In this document: one piece after another, positions 26,526 to 35,550 of the stretch
Layout: every line of letters begins with the position of its first letter
How positions within the stretch are numbered: the stretch's first letter is position 1
DNA from: Streptomyces echinatus
GTDB lineage: Bacteria; Actinomycetota; Actinomycetes; Streptomycetales; Streptomycetaceae
Direction of reading: 5' to 3'
DNA: 64,000 bases
Assembly (NCBI RefSeq): GCF_014203595.1
Contig: NZ_JACHJK010000017.1
Span: 112,102-176,101 of the forward strand
Position numbers and translations under genes: made by a program
Notes under the pieces: model-generated
What the model saw: the letters and a program-made list of their open reading frames with translations, nothing else
Databases searched by the model: none
Told to the model about the DNA's origin: nothing

Positions 26526-26573
26526 GGGCGCGGGGAACTGCGCGACCGACCACATCGGACCCGCAGCCGCCCC
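26518..26573. repeat. Dispersed intergenic repeat (copy 2)
   Basis: Shares the core GGGGCGCGGGGAACTGCGCG with the element at 5872-5896, and continues with ACCGACC and a GGACCCGCAGCCGCCCC end that can pair with the GGGGCG start. It includes the SMC stop codon (26523-26525) and fills the 67-bp gap before the convergent GMC gene, where it may also act as a terminator. Confidence 0.6.
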
Positions 26574-26592
26574 ACGTCCTCGGGCGGCCGGG

Positions 26593-28146
26593 CTATGACG
26601 CGTCGGCCTTCAGGAGGTCCGCGCACTTCTCCCCGATCATCATCGTCGTGACGCACGGGTTGACGGCGATCAGGTCGGGCATCACCGAGCCGTCCGCGAC
26701 GCGCAGCCCCTCGACCCCCTTGACCCGCAGCCGCGCGTCGAGCGGGGCCGCGGGGTCGTCGTCGGCGCCCATCCTCACCGTGCAGGAGGGGTGGTAGACG
26801 GTGTTGTGCGTCTTGCGGATGTAGTCGAGGAGTTCGTCGTCCGTCCGCACGTCCGGACCCGGCGCGAGTTCCGCGCCCGCCCAGCCGCTCAACGCCGGCT
26901 GTGCGGCGATGCGCCGGGCCAGCTTCAGCCCGTACGTCATCACCCGCACGTCGTGCTCGTCCGTGAAGTAGCGGGGGTCCACCCGGGGCTTGTCCCGGTA
27001 GTCCCGGGTGCGCAGCCGCACCGTGCCGCGCGACCTCGCCTTCGTCACGTTGGGCGTGAGGCAGAAGGCGTTCTCCGAGGTCGGGTAGCCCCAGCGCGCG
27101 GTGTTCATGTCGAACGGCACGGATCCGTAGTGGAACATCAGGTCGGGCCGGTCCAGGCCGGGCTCGGTGTCGTAGAAGATGCCCGCCTCCCACCACTGGC
27201 TGGAGGTGGCGGGCATGGGCTGTCGGGCCTCCCACATGATCACGCCCTCGGGGTGGTCCTGGAGGTTCTCGCCGACGCCGGGGGAGTCCGCCACCACCTC
27301 GACACCGGTCTCGCGCAGATGCCCGGCCGGACCGATACCGGACAGCATCAGCAGCTTCGGTGAGTCGATCGAGCCGCACGAGACGATCACCTCGCGCCGC
27401 GCCCGTACCGTGCGCGTGTGCACCAGATCGGGGTCCAGGTACTCGGCGCCCACGCACCGGCGCCCCTCCAGCACCAGCCGCTTGGCCCGTACCCCGGTCC
27501 GGACGTCGAGGTTCGGGCGCTTGCCCAGCACGGGGTGCAGATAGGCCACGGAGGAGGACTGACGGATGTTGTTCTCGTCGGAGTTGATCTGGAACCAGCC
27601 CGCCCCGCGCACCACCGTCTTCCCGGTGTTGAACGGGACCGTCGGTATGCCGGCCTGGGCACACGCCTCCAGCAGGGCGGCGCCGCACGGGTCCCCGCCC
27701 TTCAGCGTGCGCAGCCGCACCGGGCCGGTGCGGCCGTGGTGGTCGCCGGGCGCGTCGTTGTTCTCCAGCCGCCGGTACAGCGGGAACAGGTCGGCCGCGC
27801 TCCAGCCCGTGCATCCCCGGGCCGCCCAGTCGTCCAGGTCCTCCGCGGGCGCCCAGAAGGCGATGCAGGAGTTGTGCGAGGAACAGCCGCCCAGCACCTT
27901 CGCGCGCGCGTGCCGCATGAAGCTGTTGCCGTGGGCCTGCGGCTCGACCGGGTAGTCCCAGTCGTAGCCGGACTCCAGCAGCCCCATCCAGCGCTCCAGC
28001 CGGAGGACGTCGTCGTCGCCGACGTCGCTGGGGCCCGCCTCCAGCACGCACACCGTCACCGAGGGGTCCTCGGAGAGCCGGGCGGCCACGACGTTGCCCG
28101 CGGTGCCGCCGCCGACCACGACGTAGTCGAACTCATCGATGCTCAT
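26593..28146 (-). CDS. GMC-family choline dehydrogenase/oxidase
   Basis: A 517-residue FAD enzyme of the glucose-methanol-choline family. The FAD fold is FDYVVVGGGTAGNVVAARL at residues 6-24, the GMC signature 1 KVLGGCSSHNSC lies near residues 83-94, signature 2 GSIDSPKLLMLSGIGP near 260-275, and the catalytic pair is H452 (YHPSCTVRMG) and N496 (VNPCVTTMM). It likely oxidises choline to betaine aldehyde, given the ALDH and permease genes upstream in the same run. ATG start with CAGGAGGT. Last gene of the minus-strand catabolic group. Confidence 0.88.
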   Translation of the reverse strand: MSIDEFDYVVVGGGTAGNVVAARLSEDPSVTVCVLEAGPSDVGDDDVLRLERWMGLLESGYDWDYPVEPQAHGNSFMRHARAKVLGGCSSHNSCIAFWAPAEDLDDWAARGCTGWSAADLFPLYRRLENNDAPGDHHGRTGPVRLRTLKGGDPCGAALLEACAQAGIPTVPFNTGKTVVRGAGWFQINSDENNIRQSSSVAYLHPVLGKRPNLDVRTGVRAKRLVLEGRRCVGAEYLDPDLVHTRTVRARREVIVSCGSIDSPKLLMLSGIGPAGHLRETGVEVVADSPGVGENLQDHPEGVIMWEARQPMPATSSQWWEAGIFYDTEPGLDRPDLMFHYGSVPFDMNTARWGYPTSENAFCLTPNVTKARSRGTVRLRTRDYRDKPRVDPRYFTDEHDVRVMTYGLKLARRIAAQPALSGWAGAELAPGPDVRTDDELLDYIRKTHNTVYHPSCTVRMGADDDPAAPLDARLRVKGVEGLRVADGSVMPDLIAVNPCVTTMMIGEKCADLLKADAS

Positions 28147-28160
28147 GTGACCTCCTGGCC

Positions 28161-28230
28161 AGTCGGAATCAGGCGTGATCAGGCGTGATCAGGTGCGATC
28201 GGGCGTGATCGGGCGAAATCAGGCGGGGTC
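28161..28230. repeat. 10-bp tandem repeat, seven copies
   Basis: Seven consecutive 10-bp units approximating AGGCGTGATC (agtcggaatc, aggcgtgatc twice, aggtgcgatc, gggcgtgatc, gggcgaaatc, aggcggggtc) in the short gap between the GMC gene and the permease; the last unit runs into the permease stop codon. Confidence 0.9.
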
Positions 28231-29800
28231 AGTCGGACGCCGGGGCGGCGAGGGGAGCGTCCGGGGCGGCGGGCGCGGCCTCCAGGCGGTGCTCGGCGAG
28301 CACGCCGGTGCGGTGCCGCTGGACGAACCAGTAGTAGGCGAAGCCCCCGCCCGCGATCACCGCGACGAAGAGGACCGCACCCCAGCGCAGGTACCAGTGG
28401 TACGGCGCGGCCGCGTTGTAGACCGAGGCGCGCGGCCAGATCAGGTTGACCGTCATGGCCGCGCCCCAGACCACGGCGACGATGTTGACGAGCAGCCCCC
28501 AGCGGCCCAGCGAGAACCGGCCGTCGCCGGCCGGCTGCCACCTTCCGCGCAGCCGGGCCACCAGCATCGGCGCGGTCACACCCAGATAGGCGAGGTAGAT
28601 CATGATGATGCCGATACTGGTGACGACCGTGAAGATCTGTGGCTGACGGATGTTGACCACGAGGATCGCCAGCGCCAGCACGCCGATGATCACGGCCGGC
28701 AGCACCGGGGTCTGGAACCGGGGACTGACCCGGGCCATCAGCGAGGACGCGGGCAGGTTGTTGTCCCGGGCCATCGCGAACGCCAGCCGGATGGCGGCGG
28801 TGTGCACGGCGAGCGCGCAGACCGTGACCGCGATCAGCACGCACCACAGCATCGCCTTGCCGGCCGTCGGTCCGAGCACGTCGAGCACGATGTACTGCAG
28901 GCCGTCCGTGGACAGCTTGTCGCCCTTGAGGCTGGAGACGCTCATCAGGGCCAGCAGGAGCACCAGGCCGCCCAGGACGAACGAGGCGACGATGGCGCGG
29001 ATGATCGCGCGCGGGGCGTTCCGGGACGGGTCCAGGGACTCCTCACCGAGCGAGGCGGCGGTGTCGAAGCCGTACATGACGTACGCGGACGCCAGCGAGG
29101 CCACCAGGAAGGCGCCCAGGTAGCCCGTTGAGTAACCCGATCCCGTGTGGTTCGTCTGCATGACGACCTGAGGACCACGGGTGATGTGGACGGCGAACAG
29201 GATGATCAACACAACGGTCGCGATCAACTCGATGAACACGCCCGCCGTGTTGATCGTGGCCATCAGCTTGACGCCGAACGCATTGACCAGCGTCGTGAAG
29301 AGAATCAACACGGTTGCCAGGACGACCGCGTTGGTCGCCACGTCGTACGTGCCCGTGCCGTCCCCCACGAACTGGAACACGGACGAGATCTGCGGCAACG
29401 TCAGCTGATAGGCCAGGGCGACCGCCGCGATGGACACGATGGACGCGATCAGCATCATCCACCCGGCGAGCCAGCCGAGATGCGGACTGCCGATCTTCTT
29501 CGACCAGTTGTAGACCGAGCCGGCCACCGGATAGCGGGCGGCCAGTTCGGCGAAGCACAGGGCCACCATGAACTGGCCGGCGAACACCATCGGCCACGAC
29601 CACCAGTAGGCCGGACCGCCGCTGCCGTATCCGAAGTAGAACAGCTGGAAGGTACCGGTCAGGATCGAGATGTAGCTGATCCCGGCGGCGAAGGTGTGGA
29701 AGTTGCCCAGAGTGCGCTTGAGCTCGGGCCTGTAGCCGAACTCGGCGAGTTCGGTGTCGTCGTGGTGGTGGGGGCCTGGTGATTGCTCGGTGGTCGTCAT
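28229..29800 (-). CDS. APC-superfamily amino acid/choline-type permease
   Basis: A 523-residue permease of the amino acid-polyamine-organocation superfamily with about 12 helices. The N-terminal helix 1 segment FHTFAAGISYISILTGTFQLFYFGYGSGGP and the helix 6 region GFDTAASLGEESLDPSRNAPRAIIRA are typical of the ACT subfamily. Substrate is probably choline, betaine or ethanolamine-like, judging by the neighbours. The ATG at 29798-29800 has AGAGGAGT upstream; the longer frame is not supported. It lies 19 nt from the aldehyde dehydrogenase gene. Confidence 0.88.
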   Translation of the reverse strand: MTTTEQSPGPHHHDDTELAEFGYRPELKRTLGNFHTFAAGISYISILTGTFQLFYFGYGSGGPAYWWSWPMVFAGQFMVALCFAELAARYPVAGSVYNWSKKIGSPHLGWLAGWMMLIASIVSIAAVALAYQLTLPQISSVFQFVGDGTGTYDVATNAVVLATVLILFTTLVNAFGVKLMATINTAGVFIELIATVVLIILFAVHITRGPQVVMQTNHTGSGYSTGYLGAFLVASLASAYVMYGFDTAASLGEESLDPSRNAPRAIIRAIVASFVLGGLVLLLALMSVSSLKGDKLSTDGLQYIVLDVLGPTAGKAMLWCVLIAVTVCALAVHTAAIRLAFAMARDNNLPASSLMARVSPRFQTPVLPAVIIGVLALAILVVNIRQPQIFTVVTSIGIIMIYLAYLGVTAPMLVARLRGRWQPAGDGRFSLGRWGLLVNIVAVVWGAAMTVNLIWPRASVYNAAAPYHWYLRWGAVLFVAVIAGGGFAYYWFVQRHRTGVLAEHRLEAAPAAPDAPLAAPASD

Positions 29801-29819
29801 GAGCGGACTCCTCTGGCTG

Positions 29820-31286
29820 TCAGTCGAACCAGCCCTGGGGTGCCGGCGCGGTGTTGCGCCAGATGTGTTTCGTCTCGCGGTACTCGGCGAGCCCCGCCGG
29901 TCCGAGTTCACGCCCGAACCCGGACTGCTTGTAACCACCCCACTCGGCCTGCGGCACGTACGGGTGGTAGTCGTTGATCCAGACCGTGCCGAGCCGCAGC
30001 CGGCCCGCGACCCGCGCGGCCCTGGCCTCGTCGCCGGTCCACACGGCGCCCGCGAGGCCGTAGACCGAGTCGTTGGCGAGCCGGACGGCCTCCTCCTCGG
30101 TGGTGAACCGCTCGACCGTCAGCACCGGCCCGAAGGACTCCTCACGGACCACCGACATGCCGCTGGTGCACTCGTCCAGGACGGTCGGCAGATAGTAGAA
30201 GCCCTCGTCGTAGCCGGGGCCGGAGGGCCGCTCGCCGCCGCACCGCAGGACCGCGCCCTCGGCGAGCCCCCGTGCCACGTACGCCTCGACCTTCGCGCGG
30301 TGCGCCGCCGAGATCAGGGGTCCGGTCCGCGCCCGCTCGTCGAACGGCCCGCCCGGCCGGATCCGCCGCGCCCGCCGCACCACCTCGTCCACGAACCGGT
30401 CGTGCAGCGCGTCCTCGACCAGCAGCCGGGCCCCGGCCGAGCAGACCTGCCCGGAGTGCAGGAACACGGCCGTCAGCGCCATGTCGACGGCCGCCTCGAA
30501 GCCGGCGTCGGCGAAGACGACGTTGGGGTTCTTGCCGCCGAGTTCGAGCGCGACCTTCTTCACCGTGCCGGCCGCCACCGCCATCAGCCGGCGGCCGGTC
30601 TCCAGCCCGCCGGTGAACGAGACCAGGTCGACGTCCGGATGTCCGGCGAGCGGGGCGCCCGCCTCCGGACCGGCCCCCAGCACCAGGTTCGCCACCCCGG
30701 GCGGCAGCCCCGCCTCGGCCAGCAGACGCACCAGGTGGACGGCCGTGTGCGGGGTCAGCTCGCTGGGCTTGAGCACGAAGGTGTTGCCGGCCGCGAGCGC
30801 GGGGGCGACCTTCCACGCCGTCTGCAGCAGCGGGTAGTTCCACGGGGTGATCAGGGCGCAGACGCCGACCGGTTCGTGCACCACCCGGCTGTCGACGTCC
30901 GCCCGCCCGGTGTCGATCACACGTCCCGGTTCGCTCGCGACCAGCCGCCCGAAGTAGCGGAAACAGTTGACGACATCGTCAATGTCGTACGCGCTCTCCA
31001 CCAGCCGCTTGCCCGTGTCCAGGGACTCGGCTCGGGCCAGGGCGTCCTTGTCCCGGGCCAGCAGACCGGCGACCCGCAGGAGCAGATCGCCGCGCTCGGC
31101 GGCCGGCGTGTGCGGCCAGGCCCCGGTGTCGAAGGCGCGCCGGGCCGCCGCGACGGCCTCCGCGGTGTCCTTTCCGCCGGCCTCGTCCACGACCGCGACC
31201 AGGGAACCGTCGGCGGGACACCGGATCTCCCGGGTGCGCCCGTCCAGGGCGCCCCGCCACGCGCCGTCGATGAAGAGATCAGGCAT
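29820..31286 (-). CDS. Betaine-aldehyde dehydrogenase-like ALDH
   Basis: A 488-residue NAD(P)-dependent aldehyde dehydrogenase. Catalytic elements are intact: NAD fold FTGGLETGRRLM, general base Glu in VALELGGKNP, nucleophile Cys in SGQVCSAGARLL, and the ESFGPVLTVE end motif. Best candidate for betaine aldehyde to glycine betaine. The start ATG overlaps the end of the Rieske gene by 8 bp, so the two are coupled. Cytoplasmic, likely tetrameric as for the family. Confidence 0.9.
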   Translation of the reverse strand: MPDLFIDGAWRGALDGRTREIRCPADGSLVAVVDEAGGKDTAEAVAAARRAFDTGAWPHTPAAERGDLLLRVAGLLARDKDALARAESLDTGKRLVESAYDIDDVVNCFRYFGRLVASEPGRVIDTGRADVDSRVVHEPVGVCALITPWNYPLLQTAWKVAPALAAGNTFVLKPSELTPHTAVHLVRLLAEAGLPPGVANLVLGAGPEAGAPLAGHPDVDLVSFTGGLETGRRLMAVAAGTVKKVALELGGKNPNVVFADAGFEAAVDMALTAVFLHSGQVCSAGARLLVEDALHDRFVDEVVRRARRIRPGGPFDERARTGPLISAAHRAKVEAYVARGLAEGAVLRCGGERPSGPGYDEGFYYLPTVLDECTSGMSVVREESFGPVLTVERFTTEEEAVRLANDSVYGLAGAVWTGDEARAARVAGRLRLGTVWINDYHPYVPQAEWGGYKQSGFGRELGPAGLAEYRETKHIWRNTAPAPQGWFD

Positions 31287-32409
31287 GGGTCTCTCCCAGC
31301 CCGGCCAGCAGCCACTCGTGGAAGATGCCGATGTGGTGCTCGTTCGGGACCAGCACCCCGCCCCCGCGGTACGCGCGCGAGGCCATCGCCGGCTGGGTGC
31401 GCTCGCAGGCCTCGAAGTCCTGGACGTTGACGCGGTGGAACAGCTCCACGGACTTGGACACGTCCGCGCCCGAGGCCACCACCTCCGGCGCGTACAGCCA
31501 GTCGCACTCCACCACCGTGCGGTCCTCGGCCAGCGGGAACATGCGGTGCAGGATGACGTGGTCGGGAACGAGGTTGACGAACACGGTCGGCTTGATCGTG
31601 ATCGCGTAGTAGCGGCGGTCCTGGTCGGCGGTCACCTCGGGGAGCCTGCCGAAGCCCGCGCTGCCGTCCACGGTGAAGCCCCTGATCCCCTCGCCGAACT
31701 CGGCGCCGTGGCCGACGTAGTACTGGGCCGCGTAGCCGTCGGCGAACTCCGGGAGCACCTCGGTGAGCTCGGGGTGGATCGTCGCGCAGTGGTAGCACTC
31801 CATGAAGTTCTCGACGATCAGCTTCCAGTTGGCCTTCACGTCGTAGGTGACGCGCTTGCCGAGGGCCAGCCGCTCGGTGCCGTAGTGCTCGATCGCGGCG
31901 GCGTCGCCGAGCCGCTCCACGGCCGCGTGCATCACCGTGTCCTCGAAGGAGGGCGGTTCGTCGGCGAGGCACACCCAGGCATAGCCCAGCCACTCGCGCA
32001 GGGCCACCTTGATCAACCCGTACGCGACTCGATCAACGTCGGGCATCTTGATCAAGTTGGGCGCGGCGATCAACGTGCCGTCGAGGTCGTACGTCCACGC
32101 GTGGTACGGGCACTGCAGGCTGCGCCGCACCTCGCCGGACTCCTCCGTGCACAGCCGCGCGCCGCGGTGCCGGCACACGTTGAGGAAGGCGCGCAGCTCG
32201 CCGGTGCGGGTCCGGGTGACGACGATGTTCTCGCGCCCCACCTGGACCGTGCGGAAGGCGCCCGGCCTGTCCAGGTCGGCGCTGCGCACCGCGCAGAACC
32301 ACAGGGACTCGAAGAGGTTCTCCTGCTCCTGGCGGAAGACGTCCGGGTCGGTGTAGTAGTGGCCCGGAAGTGTCGCGATGAGGCTGGGAGAGATCTGACT
32401 CGGGGGCAC
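31279..32409 (-). CDS. Rieske non-heme iron oxygenase, glycine betaine/choline monooxygenase type
   Basis: A 376-residue oxygenase alpha subunit. The Rieske centre uses C79-x-H81 and C100-x2-H103; the mononuclear iron ligands are H207 and H212 in NFMECYHCATIHPEL, with N201 and E204 around them. The pattern resembles GbcA (glycine betaine demethylation to dimethylglycine plus formaldehyde) and choline monooxygenase. The sequence alone does not decide between the two, but the dimethylglycine oxidase-like and formaldehyde dehydrogenase genes next door favour betaine demethylation. It needs a reductase; the ferredoxin and reductase genes at 38-39.7 kb are candidates. Confidence 0.87.
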   Translation of the reverse strand: MPPSQISPSLIATLPGHYYTDPDVFRQEQENLFESLWFCAVRSADLDRPGAFRTVQVGRENIVVTRTRTGELRAFLNVCRHRGARLCTEESGEVRRSLQCPYHAWTYDLDGTLIAAPNLIKMPDVDRVAYGLIKVALREWLGYAWVCLADEPPSFEDTVMHAAVERLGDAAAIEHYGTERLALGKRVTYDVKANWKLIVENFMECYHCATIHPELTEVLPEFADGYAAQYYVGHGAEFGEGIRGFTVDGSAGFGRLPEVTADQDRRYYAITIKPTVFVNLVPDHVILHRMFPLAEDRTVVECDWLYAPEVVASGADVSKSVELFHRVNVQDFEACERTQPAMASRAYRGGGVLVPNEHHIGIFHEWLLAGLGETHA

Positions 32410-32419
32410 AGGACGCCTC

Positions 32420-34882
32420 CTATCGGCGGATGCGGGTCATCTCCGGGTCGAACAGCGGCTCGTCGGCGACGGTGGCCGGGACCTTCTCGCCGAAGTACTC
32501 GACGTGCACACCGGTACCGGTGGCGAGACCGGCCGGCAGCCAGGCGTAGGCGACGCACCGGCCCAGCGTGTAGCCGTACGAGGCGCTGGTGACGTAGCCG
32601 GCCGGTGCGCCGTCGGCGTAGACCGGCTCCTTGCCGAGGACCACGGCGGCGGGGTCGTCGAGCAGCAGCGGGGTGAGCCTCCGGGAGGGTTCGCCGGCCC
32701 GCTGGAGCGCCGCCTTGCCGACGAAGTCCTCCTTGTCCATACGGACCGCGAAGCCGAGGCCCGCTTCGAAGGGGGAGTGCTCGTCGGTCATGTCGGTGCC
32801 CCAGGCGCGGTATCCCTTCTCCAGCCGCAGGGAGTTGAAGGCCGAGCGGCCCGCGGCGACCACACCGAGGTCCTGCCCGGCCTCCCACAGCGTGTCCCAG
32901 AGCCGCAGGCCCAGGTCGGCGGTGGTGTACAGCTCCCAGCCCAGCTCGCCGACGTAGCTCAGACGCATCGCCGTCACCGGCACGTGTCCGAGGCAGGTCT
33001 GCTTCGCCCGGAAGTAGCCGAACCCCTCGTGGGAGAAGTCGTCGCCGGTCAGGGGCTGGACGAGGGCGCGGGCGAGGGGGCCCCAGACCCCGATGCAGCA
33101 GGTGCCGGAGGTGAGGTCGCGGACCTGCACGCCGTCGGGGGCGTGACGCAGGAGCCGGTCCAGGTCGGCGGGGGAGTTGGCGCCGACCTGGAAACGGTCG
33201 GGGGCCAGCCGGGCGACGGTCAGGTCGGAACAGATGCCCCCGGTCTCGTCCAGGAGCAGGCTGTAGGTGACCGCGCCCGGCTTCTTGCGGAGGTTGTTGC
33301 TGGTCATGCGGTCGAGGAAGGCGAGGGCGCCCGGACCGGTCACCTCCAGACGGCGCAGCGGGGTCATGTCGTACAGGGCGACCTTCTCGCGGGTGGCCCT
33401 CGCCTCGGCGGCGGCGACGGGGGACCAGTAGCGGGCCGACCACGCGTCGCGCTCGGGCAGGTCGCCGAGGGCGTCGACGAGCGGGGCGTTCGCCTCGTAC
33501 CAGTGCGGGCGCTCCCAGCCGTTGCCCTCCAGGAAGAAGGCGCCGAGCTGCTGCTGGCGGGCGTGGAAGGGGCTGACGCGCAGGGGCCGTGGCCGCTCCA
33601 TCGGCTGGAGGGGGTGGAGCACGTCGTACACCTCGGCGAACTGCTGCGCGCCGCGCTCGCGGACGTACGCCGGTGAGCGCTGCGCTTCCTCGAAGCGCGT
33701 GAGGTCGCATTCGTGCACGTCGACGGACGGCCGACCGTCGACCATCCACTCCGCCAGCGCCTTCGCCACCCCGGCCGAGTGGGTCACCCAGACCGCCTCG
33801 GCCAGCCAGAAGCCCCGCAGCGGCCGCGCCTCGCCGAGCACCGGCATGCCGTCCGGCGTGAAGGAGAAGACCCCGTTGAACCCGGTCTCGATCTCCGTCC
33901 CGCGCAGGGCGGGCAACAGCCGGCGGCAGTCCTCCCAGCTCGGCTCCCAGTCCTCGGCCGTGAAGGGGTGGGAGGACGGCATCTCCATGTCCCGGGCACG
34001 CGCCTCGTCGTACGCCAGGACGGAGAACGGGTCGACCGGTATCGGCCGGTGTGCGTACGAACCGATCCCGATGCGGTCGGTGTGCTCACGGAAGTACAGG
34101 TCACGGTCCTGGAAGCGGAGGATGGGACGGGACGCCTCGGCCGTGGCACCGCTCAGCTCGGGCAGCGGCCGCGTCTTCGCGTACTGGTGGGCGAGGGGCT
34201 GCAGCGGTACGTCGAGACCCGCCATGCGGCCGATGACCGGACCCCAGAATCCGGCCGCGGACACGACGTGGTCGGCCGGGAAGGCGCCCCGGTCGGTGAC
34301 GACGGCGGTGACCCGGCCGTCCCGCCGCTCGATGCCGGTGACCGTGTGCCGGTCCAGGAACCGGGCGCCGCGTGCGGTGGCGCGGTCCGCCTGGGCGCGG
34401 GCGGCGAGGAGGGCCCGGGCGAGGCCGTCGTCCGGGGTGTGGAAGCCGCCGAGGACGACCGAGTCGTCCAGCAGCGGCCACAGTTCCTTGCACCGGGCCG
34501 TGCTCACGATCTCGCCGCGGATGCCCCAGGAGGCCGCGTAGCCGGCCCTGCGGTGCAGATCGGCCAGGCGCTCGGGGGTGGTCGCGAGTTCCAGGCCGCC
34601 GACCTGGTCGAAGCAGCGGACGCCGTCGACCTCGAGGGAGCGGAACTTCTCGACCGTGTACCGGGCGAACTCCGCGAGGGTCTTGGACGGGCTGGTCTGG
34701 AAGACCAGCCCGGGGGCGTGCGAGGTGGAGCCGCCCGGGGCGGGCAGGGGGCCCTGTTCGAGGACGGTGACGTCCGTCCAGCCGCGGGCGGTCAGCTCGT
34801 CGGCGAGGGAACAGCCGACGATGCCGGCTCCGATGACGACGACACGGGGTCCCTGGGACCGTTTTTCGGGGGTGCTGGACAT
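32420..34882 (-). CDS. Dimethylglycine/sarcosine dehydrogenase-like flavoprotein with GcvT domain
   Basis: An 820-residue two-domain enzyme. The N-terminal DAO-type FAD domain starts VVVIGAGIVGCSLADEL; H55 in GSTSHAPGL corresponds to the histidine that binds FAD covalently in dimethylglycine dehydrogenase. The C-terminal half (about 470-815) is an aminomethyltransferase/GcvT fold that binds folate and accepts the methylene group (VALYDMTPLRRLEVTGPGALAFLDRM and MRLSYVGELGWELYT). It oxidatively demethylates dimethylglycine or sarcosine, releasing formaldehyde or 5,10-methylene-THF. ATG start with AAGGAGG. It lies between the Rieske gene and the MBL gene. Confidence 0.9.
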   Translation of the reverse strand: MSSTPEKRSQGPRVVVIGAGIVGCSLADELTARGWTDVTVLEQGPLPAPGGSTSHAPGLVFQTSPSKTLAEFARYTVEKFRSLEVDGVRCFDQVGGLELATTPERLADLHRRAGYAASWGIRGEIVSTARCKELWPLLDDSVVLGGFHTPDDGLARALLAARAQADRATARGARFLDRHTVTGIERRDGRVTAVVTDRGAFPADHVVSAAGFWGPVIGRMAGLDVPLQPLAHQYAKTRPLPELSGATAEASRPILRFQDRDLYFREHTDRIGIGSYAHRPIPVDPFSVLAYDEARARDMEMPSSHPFTAEDWEPSWEDCRRLLPALRGTEIETGFNGVFSFTPDGMPVLGEARPLRGFWLAEAVWVTHSAGVAKALAEWMVDGRPSVDVHECDLTRFEEAQRSPAYVRERGAQQFAEVYDVLHPLQPMERPRPLRVSPFHARQQQLGAFFLEGNGWERPHWYEANAPLVDALGDLPERDAWSARYWSPVAAAEARATREKVALYDMTPLRRLEVTGPGALAFLDRMTSNNLRKKPGAVTYSLLLDETGGICSDLTVARLAPDRFQVGANSPADLDRLLRHAPDGVQVRDLTSGTCCIGVWGPLARALVQPLTGDDFSHEGFGYFRAKQTCLGHVPVTAMRLSYVGELGWELYTTADLGLRLWDTLWEAGQDLGVVAAGRSAFNSLRLEKGYRAWGTDMTDEHSPFEAGLGFAVRMDKEDFVGKAALQRAGEPSRRLTPLLLDDPAAVVLGKEPVYADGAPAGYVTSASYGYTLGRCVAYAWLPAGLATGTGVHVEYFGEKVPATVADEPLFDPEMTRIRR

Positions 34883-34923
34883 GCCCCTCCTTGTGGCGGG
34901 GATGGCGGGTGCGGGGAGGCCGC

Positions 34924-35550
34924 TCAGGCGGCGGGGACGTTCGGCCGCTCGGCGGCGATCGTCGTGTCGGGGCCGTGGCCGGTGTGGACGACGGTGACGC
35001 CCGGAAGGGTCAGCAGCCGGGTGCGGACGGACGCCTCGACGGTCGCGCGGTCGGAGCAGGGGCGGCCGGTCGCGCCGGGGCCGCCGTGGAAGAGGGTGTC
35101 CCCGGTGAAGACGGCGTCGAGGAACGGGGCGTACAGGGAGCAGCTGCCCCAGGTGTGGCCGGGGGTGTGGAGGACCCTCAGTTCGATGCCGGCGACGGGC
35201 AGCACGAGGCCGTCCGACAGTTCGCCGTCCGGCTTGCGGGACGGATGGGTGCGGAGCCACAGTTCGTGGTCGGCGGGGTGGAGCAGCACGGGCGCGCCGG
35301 CCAGCAGGGAGAGCGCGGGCGCCGCGGCGATGTGGTCGTCGTGGGCGTGGGTGCAGACGACGGCGGTGACCCGGCGGCCGGCGACGGCCCGGTGGATCGC
35401 CTCGGCGTCGTGCGCGGCGTCGACCACCAGCACCTCCTCGTCGTCGCCCACCACCCAGACGTTGTTGTCGGCCTCCGACGTCTCACCGTCCAAGGTGAAA
35501 GTGCCCGAGGTGACGACCCGTTCGGCCCGTACGGGCCCGCGCACGCTCAC
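34924..35550 (-). CDS. MBL-fold hydrolase, mycothiol-associated
   Basis: A 208-residue metallo-beta-lactamase fold hydrolase: metal motif THAHDDH, then HTPGHTWGS, FTGDTLF and a final HTGHGPDTT. It is coupled by GTGA to the formaldehyde dehydrogenase gene, the arrangement seen for mycothiol-dependent formaldehyde oxidation where this protein is thought to cleave S-formyl-mycothiol or a similar thioester. Cytoplasmic. GTG start at 35548-35550. Confidence 0.88.
   Translation of the reverse strand: MSVRGPVRAERVVTSGTFTLDGETSEADNNVWVVGDDEEVLVVDAAHDAEAIHRAVAGRRVTAVVCTHAHDDHIAAAPALSLLAGAPVLLHPADHELWLRTHPSRKPDGELSDGLVLPVAGIELRVLHTPGHTWGSCSLYAPFLDAVFTGDTLFHGGPGATGRPCSDRATVEASVRTRLLTLPGVTVVHTGHGPDTTIAAERPNVPAA

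Noticed and set aside
29150..32070. Cluster of TTGATC/GATCAA hexamers in the permease and Rieske genes
   Set aside because: They come mainly from Leu-Ile written as TTG-ATC in frame; other Leu-Ile pairs in the same genes use CTG or CTC. Likely codon choice, not a site array.
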